A DNA stretch of 64,000 bases, from positions 124,001 through 188,000 of the forward strand of contig NZ_VWMY01000001.1 of NCBI RefSeq assembly GCF_008905045.1, read 5' to 3'. The translations under genes and the position numbers were made by a program. The stretch comes from Streptomyces albicerus. GTDB taxonomy: Bacteria; Actinomycetota; Actinomycetes; Streptomycetales; Streptomycetaceae. The notes beneath the pieces were generated by a model. It saw nothing but the letters and a program-made list of their open reading frames with translations, had not been told where the DNA came from and did no database searches. Shown in pieces: positions 51,462 to 59,667 of this stretch (position 1 is its first letter; every line of letters starts with the position of its first letter).

Positions 51462-52955
51462 CTACGAGCCCGCCAGCGCCTCCGCCGCCGCCCGCAGGTT
51501 GACGCGGCCGCGCCCGTACGAGCAGACGTGGTCCCCGTCCTCCGGCAACCCGGTGGAGACCCGGACGGCATCCGGCCGCCGTGCCAGGAGCGCCTCGCGG
51601 AGGCGGGCCTGCCAGGGGTGCAGCCCGGCGTCGTACGTGGCGACGATCAGCGGGCGGCCCTCGGCCCAGCGCAGGATCCCGGCGACGAGGGCCTCCGGGT
51701 CCGCCGGCTCCCCGGTGACCGCTGTCCCCGACGCCGTGGGGTCGACGGCGCGCACCTCGGTGAGCAGGTCCTCGCCGCCCCAGTTGAGCGCGGGGTGCGG
51801 CGGCGGGAACAGGTCGACAACGTGGGCACCGGACACGGGGCGCCGCGCGGGCCGGGCGCGCACGGCCCGGCGGGCCGCCTCCGGCCCGGCCTCGGCGTCC
51901 CACCCGGCGATCGTGCCGGGACCGGCCGGAGTCGCGTACCGCTCGGCGAGCCGGCGGACGCGCCCCGCGGCTTCCCGTACGCGCTCCTCCGGCAGGGCGC
52001 CGGTGCGCAGCGCGCCCAGTACCGCATCCCGGCAGGCGAGCGTGGTCTCCAGGTCCGGTACGGCGACGATGACCTGGTCGGCTCCCGCGGCGAGGGCGAT
52101 CCGGGCCCCGGCCGCCTCGCCGTAGCGGTCGGCGATCGCCTTCATCTCCAGCGCGTCGCTGACCAGGACCCCTTCGAAGCCGAGCTCGTCGCGGAGCAGA
52201 TCGCGCAGGATGCGGCGGCTCAGCGTGGCCGGACGGTTGGCGTCGAGCGCCGGGAAGACGACGTGGGCGCTCATGAGCATCGGCACACCCGCGGCGATGG
52301 CGGCGCGGAACGCGTCGAGGTCGGGCAGGAGTGCCTCGTACGGGCGCGGGTCGACGGCCGTGTCGTGGTGGCTGTCGGTCACGGTCCCGCCGTGCCCGGG
52401 GAAGTGCTTGGCGCAGGAGGCGATGCCGCGCGCCTCGGTGGCGGTGATCCAGGCGCGCAGGTGGCGGGCGACGAGCTCGGGATCGGCGCCGAAGGAGCGG
52501 GTGCGCACGATCGGGTTGTCCGGGTGGTGCTGGAGGTCGGCGACCGGGGCGTACGAGGCGGTGATGCCGAGGGTGGCGAGGTGTCCGGCCAGCGCGTCGG
52601 CGCAGCGGCCGGTCAGCTCGGTGTCGTCGACGACACCCAACGCGAAGTTGCCTGGGACGTCGGGGGCGCCCGCGCTCACCAGGTGGCCGATGCCGCCGCC
52701 CTCGTTGTCGATGGCCACGAGCAGGTCGGGGCGTATCGCCCGCAGCTCGTCGGTGAGCCGGCGTACCTGCTCGGCGTCGCGCACGTTGCGCGTGAAGAGG
52801 ATGACTCCGCCGAGGCCTCGGTCGATGAGCCGCTTCAGGGTGTGGGGGACGCTCGCGGTGCCGTCGAAGCCCGCGACGAGGCAGCGGTGGGCCGCCTCGT
52901 CCAGGTCGACGGGCAGCCCGGGACCCTCGTACGCGGCGGGCACGGTGTGGATCAC
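51462..52955 (-). CDS. GH3 beta-N-acetylhexosaminidase (NagZ-like)
   Basis: The 497-residue protein has the NagZ signature KHFPGHGGTVTDSHHDTAVD (residues about 183-202), whose Asp-His pair acts as general acid/base, and the nucleophile Asp in GFEGVLVSDALEM. A second alpha/beta domain follows, as in actinobacterial NagZ-type enzymes. It should release terminal beta-linked GlcNAc inside the cell; no signal peptide is visible. The GTG at 52955 follows GGAGG; the longer frame to 53015 reads through the promoter. A symmetric candidate operator lies 50 bases upstream. It converges on the GH5_18-like gene. Confidence 0.88.
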   Translation of the reverse strand: MIHTVPAAYEGPGLPVDLDEAAHRCLVAGFDGTASVPHTLKRLIDRGLGGVILFTRNVRDAEQVRRLTDELRAIRPDLLVAIDNEGGGIGHLVSAGAPDVPGNFALGVVDDTELTGRCADALAGHLATLGITASYAPVADLQHHPDNPIVRTRSFGADPELVARHLRAWITATEARGIASCAKHFPGHGGTVTDSHHDTAVDPRPYEALLPDLDAFRAAIAAGVPMLMSAHVVFPALDANRPATLSRRILRDLLRDELGFEGVLVSDALEMKAIADRYGEAAGARIALAAGADQVIVAVPDLETTLACRDAVLGALRTGALPEERVREAAGRVRRLAERYATPAGPGTIAGWDAEAGPEAARRAVRARPARRPVSGAHVVDLFPPPHPALNWGGEDLLTEVRAVDPTASGTAVTGEPADPEALVAGILRWAEGRPLIVATYDAGLHPWQARLREALLARRPDAVRVSTGLPEDGDHVCSYGRGRVNLRAAAEALAGS

Positions 52956-53005
52956 GTCGACTGTCCTCCGGTCGGATGATGCGAACCACCAAAACATAAC
53001 CCCAA

Positions 53006-53021
53006 GGTGAATCAATCAACC
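53006..53021 (-). promoter_or_regulatory. Symmetric candidate operator before the NagZ-like gene
   Basis: GGTGAATCAATCAACC is a near-palindrome (complement GGTTGATTGATTCACC) and the clearest copy of the motif class in this locus. A -10-like TATGTT lies just downstream on the minus strand, so a bound repressor would cover the -35 region. Confidence 0.6.
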
Positions 53022-53156
53022 AGCCCCCTGTGGGCTGCGCCGATCACAACGATCTTCGTCCGGCGGGCCTGACGCGCATCCGTCGGCTCGGTATGGTCCG
53101 CGGCAGCGGTCAGGACCTGATCCGGTACGCCCCGAAGCGATGAGGAGTGATGCACG

Positions 53157-53516
53157 GTGCCCCCAGACGCCCCGCGCGTGGAGCTGACCCCAGCTGCCGC
53201 CGATCTGCTGCGCCGACTGCGGGCCGCCCACGGTCCGCTGATGTTCCATCAGTCCGGCGGCTGCTGCGACGGCAGCGCGCCCATGTGCTACCCGGAGGGC
53301 GAGTTCCGGACCGGCGACTCCGATGTGCTGCTCGCCTCGCTGACCGTCGAGGGCGTCGACGAGCCGGTGACGTTCTGGATGTCGCGGAGCCAGTACGAGG
53401 TGTGGAGCCACACCCGGCTGATCGTCGATGTGGTGCCGGGAAGGGGCAGCGGTTTCTCGCTGGAGGCACCCGAAGGGGTACGTTTCCTGACCCGTTCGCG
53501 TCTCGTCGGCACGTAG
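53157..53516 (+). CDS. DUF779 domain protein
   Basis: This 119-residue protein matches DUF779: MFHQSGGCCDGSAPMCYPEGEF with three conserved cysteines, then FWMSRSQYEVWSHTRLIVDVVPGRGSGFSLE (given by its ends). The family has no established function and is often encoded near aldehyde or alcohol dehydrogenases. No such gene is adjacent here; an aldehyde dehydrogenase begins 10 kb away. The clustered cysteines suggest metal or cofactor binding, but that is not shown. GTG 53157 has GAGGAG upstream. It is monocistronic and divergent from the NagZ-like gene. Confidence 0.88.
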   Translation: MPPDAPRVELTPAAADLLRRLRAAHGPLMFHQSGGCCDGSAPMCYPEGEFRTGDSDVLLASLTVEGVDEPVTFWMSRSQYEVWSHTRLIVDVVPGRGSGFSLEAPEGVRFLTRSRLVGT

Positions 53517-53600
53517 TCGTCGTCACGCCACCTGCTCTGTGGTGAACTCCCCTGTGTCCTGGGCCATTTGAGAAGACAGCGGACAGAGAGCAGGGGCAGC

Positions 53601-54845
53601 GTGAGACGACGCACCGGACGACTCAGAACCGCACTGACGGTCTTTGCGGCTTGGAGCACGCTGGCCGGTGCCGCCCTGGTGGGGGCGGCACCGGCCAGCG
53701 GCGCACCGAGCGGCGGCACGCCGGGCTTCAGCCGGCTCGCGCCCGGCGTGAAGTACACCGAGTTCGACATTTCGGCCGCCAAGGGTGTGGCGCACGCACA
53801 TGTGCTCAGCGTCGATCTCCGTGACCCCCGGGTGAGTGTCGATCTGCTCCAGCCCGGTGCGGTGGCGGCCCGGGCCACCGTCTCGCGGCTGGCCGACGCG
53901 CAGGGCGCCGTCGCGGGTGTCAACGGGGACTTCTTCAACATCACCGAGACCCAGCATCCGGGCGTCGAGGCCACCGGCGCGCCCGTCGGGCCGGCGATCG
54001 CGAACGGGCGCACGCTCAAGGCGGCGGTCCCGGACGGCCAGCGCTTCGGTCCCGCCCTGCCGCCCGGCACGAGCACCAAGGACGTGCTCGGTGTGGGCAC
54101 GGACCGCCGGGCCCGCCTCGACAGTCTGGCCCTCGACGGTTCGGTCGCCACCGACGAGACAAGCCTTCCGCTCGGCGGGCTCAACCAGTACGCGCTGCCC
54201 GTCGGCTCCGTCGGCGCGTTCACCTCGGACTGGGGCAGCGTCTCCCGGGTGCGCGCCACATGTGGCACGGACACCGATCGGGCCGCGCCCTGTAGTGCGG
54301 ACACCTATGAGGTGACGGTCCAGGACGGCCAGGTCGTGTCATCGGCCGACACTCCTGGCAGCGGACCCATTGCTTCGGACACCACGGTTCTGGTCGGCCG
54401 GGAGGCGGGCGCCCAGCAGTTGCGGAAGCTGTCCCTGGGTGAGCGGGTCGTGGTGCGGCACCGGCTGGTGGCGGCCGCTTCGAAGATCCCGTACCAGTTC
54501 GTGGTCGGCGGTTACCCGGTCCTGAGGGGCGGTCAGCCGCTCGCGGGTCTCGACAACGCCACCTCGGCGGTACGCACCGCGGCGGGTATCTCGGACGGCG
54601 GCGAACGGCTGTTGCTGCTCGCGCTGGACGGGGCGGCCGAGTTCCGCAGCGGCCTCACCATCGCCGAAGTGGCCGACACCATGCGGCAGTTGGGTTCCGT
54701 GGACGCCTTCAGCCTCGACGGCGGCGGCTCCAGCACGCTGACCGCCCGGGAGCCGGGGTCGACGACGGCGACCGTGCGCAACCATCCCAGCGGCGGAGCC
54801 GAACGGGCCGTCCCCAACGGGATCGGCGTGTTCTCGCGTCCGTGA
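53601..54845 (+). CDS. Secreted phosphodiester glycosidase family protein (NAGPA domain)
   Basis: The 414-residue protein has a signal peptide (cleavage near APASGAP) and a C-terminal NAGPA/phosphodiester-glycosidase domain with VNGDFFNI and FSLDGGGSSTLT, two conserved loops of the family. The mammalian relative removes GlcNAc from GlcNAc-1-phospho-6-mannose on N-glycans. Bacterial members may act on teichoic-acid-like or other glycosyl phosphodiesters. Its nearness to the glycan locus is suggestive, but it has no copy of the shared operator, so the link is weak. I chose GTG 53601 (AGGGG five bases upstream) over ATG 53568 because it gives a normal signal peptide. Confidence 0.85.
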   Translation: MRRRTGRLRTALTVFAAWSTLAGAALVGAAPASGAPSGGTPGFSRLAPGVKYTEFDISAAKGVAHAHVLSVDLRDPRVSVDLLQPGAVAARATVSRLADAQGAVAGVNGDFFNITETQHPGVEATGAPVGPAIANGRTLKAAVPDGQRFGPALPPGTSTKDVLGVGTDRRARLDSLALDGSVATDETSLPLGGLNQYALPVGSVGAFTSDWGSVSRVRATCGTDTDRAAPCSADTYEVTVQDGQVVSSADTPGSGPIASDTTVLVGREAGAQQLRKLSLGERVVVRHRLVAAASKIPYQFVVGGYPVLRGGQPLAGLDNATSAVRTAAGISDGGERLLLLALDGAAEFRSGLTIAEVADTMRQLGSVDAFSLDGGGSSTLTAREPGSTTATVRNHPSGGAERAVPNGIGVFSRP

Positions 54846-54874
54846 CCCGCCCACGGGGTTGACCCGCCCGCTTC

Positions 54875-54950
54875 ACCAACGCGGGCTCACGGCCCACCGC
54901 GGGCTCACGGCCTGAGGCTGCTGACGATGTCGGCGGTCGCCGTGAGCCCG
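54875..54950. repeat. Direct and inverted repeats around the 3' end of a small membrane-protein gene
   Basis: Two 18-bp direct copies (54875-54892 and 54893-54910, 16/18 identical) both contain GCGGGCTCACGG. An exact 12-bp inverted copy, GCCGTGAGCCCG, lies at 54939-54950. Either direct copy can pair with the inverted one, giving two mutually exclusive hairpins at the gene's stop. Confidence 0.8.
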
Positions 54951-55099
54951 TTGTGGATGGTCGGCGCCATGCTCGTACTCGCGAGATAGAAGCCGAGCAG
55001 GACACAGACCACGGCGTGCGAGAGCTTCAGTGCGCCGTTGCGCAAGAAGACCACCGCCAGGATCACCAGCAGCAGGACCACAGAGATGGAAATGGCCAT
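54905..55099 (-). CDS. Small two-helix membrane protein
   Basis: This 64-residue protein has two hydrophobic segments (MAISISVVLLLVILAVVFL and AVVCVLLGFYLA), then a short C-terminal tail ending in SSLRP. Small proteins of this kind are common in Streptomyces and have no assigned function. The start at 55099 is supported by a very strong GGAGGAGG at seven bases; the longer frame to 55144 has none. It is convergent with the NAGPA-domain gene, and its last codons and stop lie in a repeat that can form a hairpin. Confidence 0.75.
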   Translation of the reverse strand: MAISISVVLLLVILAVVFLRNGALKLSHAVVCVLLGFYLASTSMAPTIHNGLTATADIVSSLRP

Positions 55100-55222
55100 C
55101 GTCAACCTCCTCCGCCACGCCCACACCGCGGCTTTCGGCCGCAAGTGTGGCGTAGCGGGGGGTTCGTCCGGGCGGCTGACGTGTCCGCCGAACGTGTGTT
55201 GACTGCGTGTGAAAGCGCTGGG

Positions 55223-56089
55223 CTACGCCCGCTCGTGGGCGTCGAGGAACGCTTCGAGTCCCGCGAGGTCGTCGGTGTTGAGGTAGTCGACGTCGGCGGC
55301 GAGGAGTTCGCCCCAGAGCGCGTCGCGGGCGGGGCCTGCCAGGTCCGGAGTGGCCCAGAAGCGGACCTTGTGCCCACGGGAGTGCGCCGCCGAGATGATC
55401 CCGCGCAGCTTCTGGCGCTCGGCCTCGGGGAACGTGCCGACGCCCTGCCAGGTGAAGTTGAGCGTCCAGTTGTCGCTGACCAGCGGGATGAAGGAGGCCG
55501 GGGCCGGGACGGGAGCCAGGAGGTCGAGGAGCCGGCCGTCGTAGAAGGCGCGCCGCACGGTCTGCGCCTCCATCGGCACCCGGGCCGCACGGTCGCCGGA
55601 GATCACCGCGGTGACCGCGCCGGGGAAGACCCGGCCGTGGGCGTACGTCGTGAACAGGTGCCGGTAGCGGCGCAGATGGCGGTCGAGTTCGAGGTACGTC
55701 GACGAGCCCTCGGTCTTGATGTCGATGAGCAGCTGGATCGGCCTGCGGTGACCCCGGTACACCGAGCCGTGGTTGGCCTTCACACGGGCGGCGAGGGGGT
55801 CGAGGTAGAGGGATTCGAGCGTGCGGGCCGGATCGAGGTCGATGGGGTCGTGGGCGACGAGGAGCTGGTTCCCGACGAGGAAGATGTCGGCCTCGATGCT
55901 GCCGAAGCGGTGGTCGAGGGCGTCGAACAGGGGCCGGGGATGGAGGTAGTCGTTGTGCGCGTGGGCGCGCCACAGCGGGCGCGGCCGGTGCTTGCCCTCG
56001 CTCGCCTGCGCCTGCGCGGGCACGGCGATCGAACCCGCGAGGGCGCCGCCGAGGATGGTGAGGGCTCTGCGGCGGGTGGTGAGGGCCAT
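55223..56089 (-). CDS. Tat-exported glycerophosphodiester phosphodiesterase/PI-PLC-like protein
   Basis: The 288-residue protein begins with a Tat signal (TTRRRALTILGGALAG) and has a TIM-barrel phosphodiesterase fold: RAHAHNDYLHPRPLFDAL and SIEADIFLVGNQLLVAHD, whose His, Glu and Asp match the metal and catalytic positions of GDPD/PI-PLC-like enzymes. VRFWATPD in the C-terminal part is also typical. It probably cleaves glycerophosphodiesters or phosphoinositide-like lipids outside the membrane, possibly for phosphate scavenging. GGGAGG precedes the ATG at 56089. It is transcribed leftward, separate from the acyl-CoA dehydrogenase operon. Confidence 0.82.
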   Translation of the reverse strand: MALTTRRRALTILGGALAGSIAVPAQAQASEGKHRPRPLWRAHAHNDYLHPRPLFDALDHRFGSIEADIFLVGNQLLVAHDPIDLDPARTLESLYLDPLAARVKANHGSVYRGHRRPIQLLIDIKTEGSSTYLELDRHLRRYRHLFTTYAHGRVFPGAVTAVISGDRAARVPMEAQTVRRAFYDGRLLDLLAPVPAPASFIPLVSDNWTLNFTWQGVGTFPEAERQKLRGIISAAHSRGHKVRFWATPDLAGPARDALWGELLAADVDYLNTDDLAGLEAFLDAHERA

Positions 56090-56223
56090 GCTCTGCCTCC
56101 CTGAGAGTGCCGATTGGGACCTCAGCGAGTATGCGGTCCCAGCGGTCTCAAGGAGCAGACCCGTGCGGTGAGTTGGCCGGACTGCCGCTGTGCGTTCATT
56201 TCGTCCGGGCGGTGCACACAGTA

Positions 56224-56249
56224 AAGCCCGCCCCAGGTGGGGCGGGCTT
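56224..56249 (-). terminator. Rho-independent-like terminator of the acyl-CoA dehydrogenase operon
   Basis: A perfect 11-bp stem (AAGCCCGCCCC at 56224-56234, complement at 56239-56249, 4-nt loop) lies 15 bases beyond the stop of the last acyl-CoA dehydrogenase gene. Confidence 0.88.
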
Positions 56250-56263
56250 CACACAGGTGTACG

Positions 56264-57373
56264 TCAGGGTGCCCGGAGGTCGACCAGTTCGGCCAGTGCC
56301 TCGCGGTGGCCGCCCGCCGTGCCGTACGCGATCGAGTCGGCCTTGGCCCGCTTGAGGTAGAGGTGGGCCGGGTGCTCCCAGGTCATGCCGATGCCGCCGT
56401 GCAACTGGACGGCTTCCTCGGCGGCGTGGACCGCCACCGGGGCCGCGTACGCCTGGGCGACGGCGACCGCCACGTCCGCGTCCGTGCTCGCGGTGGCCAG
56501 TGCGTCGGCAGCGTTGCGGGCCGCGGCGCGCGTGTTGACGACCTCCAGCCACAGCTGGGCGAGCCGGTGCTTGATCGCCTGGAAGCCGCCGACGGGGCGG
56601 TTGAACTGCTTGCGTTCCTTCAGATGGCGGACCGTCTCCGTCAAGCACCACTCGGCGAGGCCGAACTGTTCGGAGGCGAGCAGTCCGGCTCCGGCGCGCA
56701 GGGCACGCCGTACGGCGGGTGCGGCGTCCGGGGTGAGGCGGCGCGCGGGGGCTCCGACGAGGGTGACCGTGGCGACCGGCCGGGTCAGGTCGAGGGAGAC
56801 CTGCGGGGTGACCGTGACACCATCGGCGTCGGCATCCACGGCGTACAGACCGCCGTCCTCCGCCGGAACGAGCAGCACGTCGGCGGCGGCCGCGTCCGCG
56901 ATGCCGGTCAGCTCCCCGTGCAGGGCGCCCTCTTCATGCCGTACGGACGTGAAGGGCGCCCCGGGCCCGGCGGCCAGCGTCACCGCGAGCGCGCCGATCG
57001 TGCGGCCGGACGCCAGCGCGGAGAGCAGCTCGGCGGCCTCGTCGGTCTCGCACGCGAGCAGCGCCTCGGTCGCGACGACGGCACTCGTCAGATACGGGAC
57101 AGGGGCCACGGCGCGGCCCAATTCCTCCAGTACGACGGCGGCTTCGCGATGCGTGGCGCCCTGGCCGCCCAGCGACTCCGGGACGAGGAGGCCCGCGAGA
57201 CCCATGCCGTCGCCGAGGACCTTCCACAGCTCGGGATCGTGCAGCTGATCCGACTCCGTGCGGGCTATGACGCCCGGCGCGTCGCAGTGGTCGGTGAGGA
57301 GGTCGCGGACAGCGGCGCGCAGCGCCTCTTCCTCTTCCGAGTACAGGAGATCGGGCTGGGTGCGCGTCGTCAT
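56264..57373 (-). CDS. Acyl-CoA dehydrogenase family protein (second subunit)
   Basis: The 369-residue flavoprotein has the acyl-CoA dehydrogenase fold: an N-terminal helical domain (LLVPESLGGQGATHREAAVV), a beta domain and a C-terminal four-helix bundle with AVQLHGGIGMTWEHPAHLYLKRA (given by its ends). It probably oxidises an acyl-CoA at the alpha-beta position. It overlaps the preceding acyl-CoA dehydrogenase gene by four bases (ATGA), and such pairs often form heteromeric enzymes in actinobacterial steroid or branched-acid catabolism. The substrate is unknown. A strong terminator follows. The longer frame beyond 57373 has no start support. Confidence 0.88.
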   Translation of the reverse strand: MTTRTQPDLLYSEEEEALRAAVRDLLTDHCDAPGVIARTESDQLHDPELWKVLGDGMGLAGLLVPESLGGQGATHREAAVVLEELGRAVAPVPYLTSAVVATEALLACETDEAAELLSALASGRTIGALAVTLAAGPGAPFTSVRHEEGALHGELTGIADAAAADVLLVPAEDGGLYAVDADADGVTVTPQVSLDLTRPVATVTLVGAPARRLTPDAAPAVRRALRAGAGLLASEQFGLAEWCLTETVRHLKERKQFNRPVGGFQAIKHRLAQLWLEVVNTRAAARNAADALATASTDADVAVAVAQAYAAPVAVHAAEEAVQLHGGIGMTWEHPAHLYLKRAKADSIAYGTAGGHREALAELVDLRAP

Positions 57374-58578
57374 CGGGCCAGGTCCTTCCAGGCGACGTCC
57401 TTGTCGGTGCGCGGCTCGGAGGGCAGGCCCAGCACGCGTTCGGCGACGATGTTCAGCAGGACCTCGCTGGTCCCGCCCTCGATGCTGTTGCCCTTGGAGC
57501 GGAGGTAGCGGTAGCCGGCGTCGCGGCCCGTGAAGTCGACGAGTTCGGGGCGACGCATCGTCCAGTCGTCGTACAACAGGCCTTCCTCGCCGAGCAGTTC
57601 GACCTCCAGGCCGCTGATCTCCTGGTTGAGGCGGGCGAACGCGAGCTTCATGCCGGAGCCTTCGGGTCCCGGCTGGCCCGCGACGAGCTGCTGGCGCAGG
57701 CGTTCGCCGGTGAGCCGGGCGACCTCGGCCTCCACCCACAGCTTCAGGAGCCGCTGGTGCAGGTCATGAGTGCGCAGATCGGGACGCTCACGCCAGGTCT
57801 TAGAGACCGGGCCGATCATGCCGCCCTCGCGCGGTATGCGCATGCCGCCGATGGAGACCCGCTCGTTCATCAGCGTGGTCTGCGCGACGCGCCAGCCGTC
57901 GCCGATCTCGCCGAGGCGATGCGCGTCGGGGATGCGGACGTCGGTGAGGAACACCTCGTTGAACTCGGCCTCGCCGGTGATCTGCCGCAGCGGCCGCACC
58001 TCGACGCCCGGGTCGGTCATGTCGCAGATGAAGTACGTGATGCCGCGGTGCTTGGGCAGGTCCGGGTCGGTGCGTGCGATGAGGATGGCCCAGCGGGCGA
58101 GGTGGGCGCTGGACGTCCACACCTTCTGGCCGTTGACCACCCAGGCGTCGCCTTCACGCACCGCCCGGGTGCCGAGGGCCGCGAGGTCGGAGCCCGCGCC
58201 CGGCTCGCTGAACAGCTGGCACCAGACCTCGTCACCCGCCCAAAGGGGCCTGAGGAAGCGGCTCTTCTGCTCCTCGGTACCGAAGCGGAGGATCGTCGGG
58301 GCGGCCATGCCGAGGCCGATACCGATGCGCCGCGGGTCGTTGTCGGGCGCGCCCGCGGCCTCCAGCTCCGCGTCCACAACACCCTGGAGAGAGCGCGGCG
58401 CACCGAGCCCGCCGAGGCCCTCGGGGTAGTGCACCCAGGCGAGGCCGGCGTCGAACCGGGCCTTGAGGAAGTCGAGGCGGTCGGTCTCGGCAGGCGGGCG
58501 TGCCTCCAGCAACTCACGGGTGCGGCGGCGCAGTTCGGCGGCGTCGAGTACCCCGCTCGTGCTCGCGGCGGCGGTCAT
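57370..58578 (-). CDS. Acyl-CoA dehydrogenase family protein (first subunit)
   Basis: The 402-residue protein is a full acyl-CoA dehydrogenase with QLFSEPGAGSDLAALGTRA and VWTSSAHLARWAILIARTDP in the middle beta domain, and a C-terminal helical domain ending near EGGTSEVLLNIVAERVLGLP. It is paired with the second dehydrogenase through an ATGA overlap and preceded by the quinone oxidoreductase gene with the same overlap, so three genes form one operon. A heterotetrameric dehydrogenase of the kind known from mycobacterial steroid catabolism is plausible, but its substrate cannot be read. Confidence 0.9.
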   Translation of the reverse strand: MTAAASTSGVLDAAELRRRTRELLEARPPAETDRLDFLKARFDAGLAWVHYPEGLGGLGAPRSLQGVVDAELEAAGAPDNDPRRIGIGLGMAAPTILRFGTEEQKSRFLRPLWAGDEVWCQLFSEPGAGSDLAALGTRAVREGDAWVVNGQKVWTSSAHLARWAILIARTDPDLPKHRGITYFICDMTDPGVEVRPLRQITGEAEFNEVFLTDVRIPDAHRLGEIGDGWRVAQTTLMNERVSIGGMRIPREGGMIGPVSKTWRERPDLRTHDLHQRLLKLWVEAEVARLTGERLRQQLVAGQPGPEGSGMKLAFARLNQEISGLEVELLGEEGLLYDDWTMRRPELVDFTGRDAGYRYLRSKGNSIEGGTSEVLLNIVAERVLGLPSEPRTDKDVAWKDLAR

Positions 58579-59552
58579 GCGGCTGCTCCGTTCTCAAGGG
58601 AGGGCACCACGGCGACACGCCCCGTGGTGACACCGTCGCCGACCCGCTGGACGGCGTCGGCGGCCCCGCTCAGCGGTACGCGCTCGCTGACGAGCGGCTT
58701 GATTGCACCCCGGGCGGCCAACTCGGTCAGCTGCTCGTGGCAGTGCAGGACCAGCTTCGGGTCCTTGGTGTTGTAGAGGCCCCAATGCAGGCCCAGGATC
58801 GAGTAGTTCTTCACCAGCGCGTGGTTGAGACCCGGGCTGGGGATGGTGCCGCTGGCGAAGCCCACGACCACGATGCGGCCCTCGAAGGCGACGACCTTGG
58901 CGGACTGCGTGTAGGCCTCGCCGCCGACCGGGTCGTACACGACGTCGGCGCCCCGGCCGCCGGTGGCCTCCTTCACGGCGGCGACGACGTCCGCGGCGCG
59001 CCGGTCGACGACCACGTCGCAGCCCAGCTCGCGGGCGACGGCCGCCTTGTCGGCGCCGCCGACGACGCCGATGACCGTGGCGCCCGCGGCCTTGCCGAGC
59101 TGCACCGCCGCGCTGCCGACCCCTCCTGCGGCAGCGTGGACGAGCAGCGTCTCGCCGGCCTCCAGACGAGCCCGGCGGTGCAGGCCGAACCAGCCTGTCT
59201 GGTAGCCGATGTGCAGCGCGGCCGCCTCGGCGTCGTCCAGCGACTCGGGCGCGGGCAGCAGGGCAGCGGCGTCCGCGACGGCGTACTCGGCGAAACCGCC
59301 GTACGGCAGCGCGGGGTTGGCGATCACCCGGCGCCCGTCCTCGGTCTCCGCGCAGATCTCCACGCCCGGCGTGAACGGCAGCGGCGGCCTGACCTGGTAG
59401 TGGCCCCGGCACATCAGTACATCCGGGAAGTTGATGTTGGCGGCGCGCACCTTCAGCAGGACCTGGCCGTCACCGGGCGTGGGCGGCTCCACGTCCTGGA
59501 GCCGCATCACCTCGCGCGGCTCGCCGTTCTCGTGTACTTGCCATGCCTGCAT
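58575..59552 (-). CDS. NADPH:quinone oxidoreductase (zinc-independent MDR family)
   Basis: The 325-residue medium-chain reductase-like protein has an N-terminal GroES-like domain (ANINFPDVLMCRGHYQV) and the NADPH-binding VHAAAGGVGSAAVQLGKAAG. No zinc-ligand cysteines are visible. Members reduce quinones or enoyl groups with NADPH. It heads the operon with two acyl-CoA dehydrogenases, all overlapping by four bases, so it may process an unsaturated product of theirs. The start at 59552 has GGAGG; the frame to 59615 reads through the promoter. An XRE-cupin regulator gene follows upstream on the same strand. Confidence 0.88.
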   Translation of the reverse strand: MQAWQVHENGEPREVMRLQDVEPPTPGDGQVLLKVRAANINFPDVLMCRGHYQVRPPLPFTPGVEICAETEDGRRVIANPALPYGGFAEYAVADAAALLPAPESLDDAEAAALHIGYQTGWFGLHRRARLEAGETLLVHAAAGGVGSAAVQLGKAAGATVIGVVGGADKAAVARELGCDVVVDRRAADVVAAVKEATGGRGADVVYDPVGGEAYTQSAKVVAFEGRIVVVGFASGTIPSPGLNHALVKNYSILGLHWGLYNTKDPKLVLHCHEQLTELAARGAIKPLVSERVPLSGAADAVQRVGDGVTTGRVAVVPSLENGAAA

Positions 59553-59667
59553 GCGGGGCCTCCACAAGACCGTGTTCGCTTGGTTCGCCTCAGGGGTCGT
59601 CTGACCGGGGTCCATCGCATACTAAGCGGTCGCTTGCCCGTCTGGGAACAGCCTGTACCGGTCGGTC

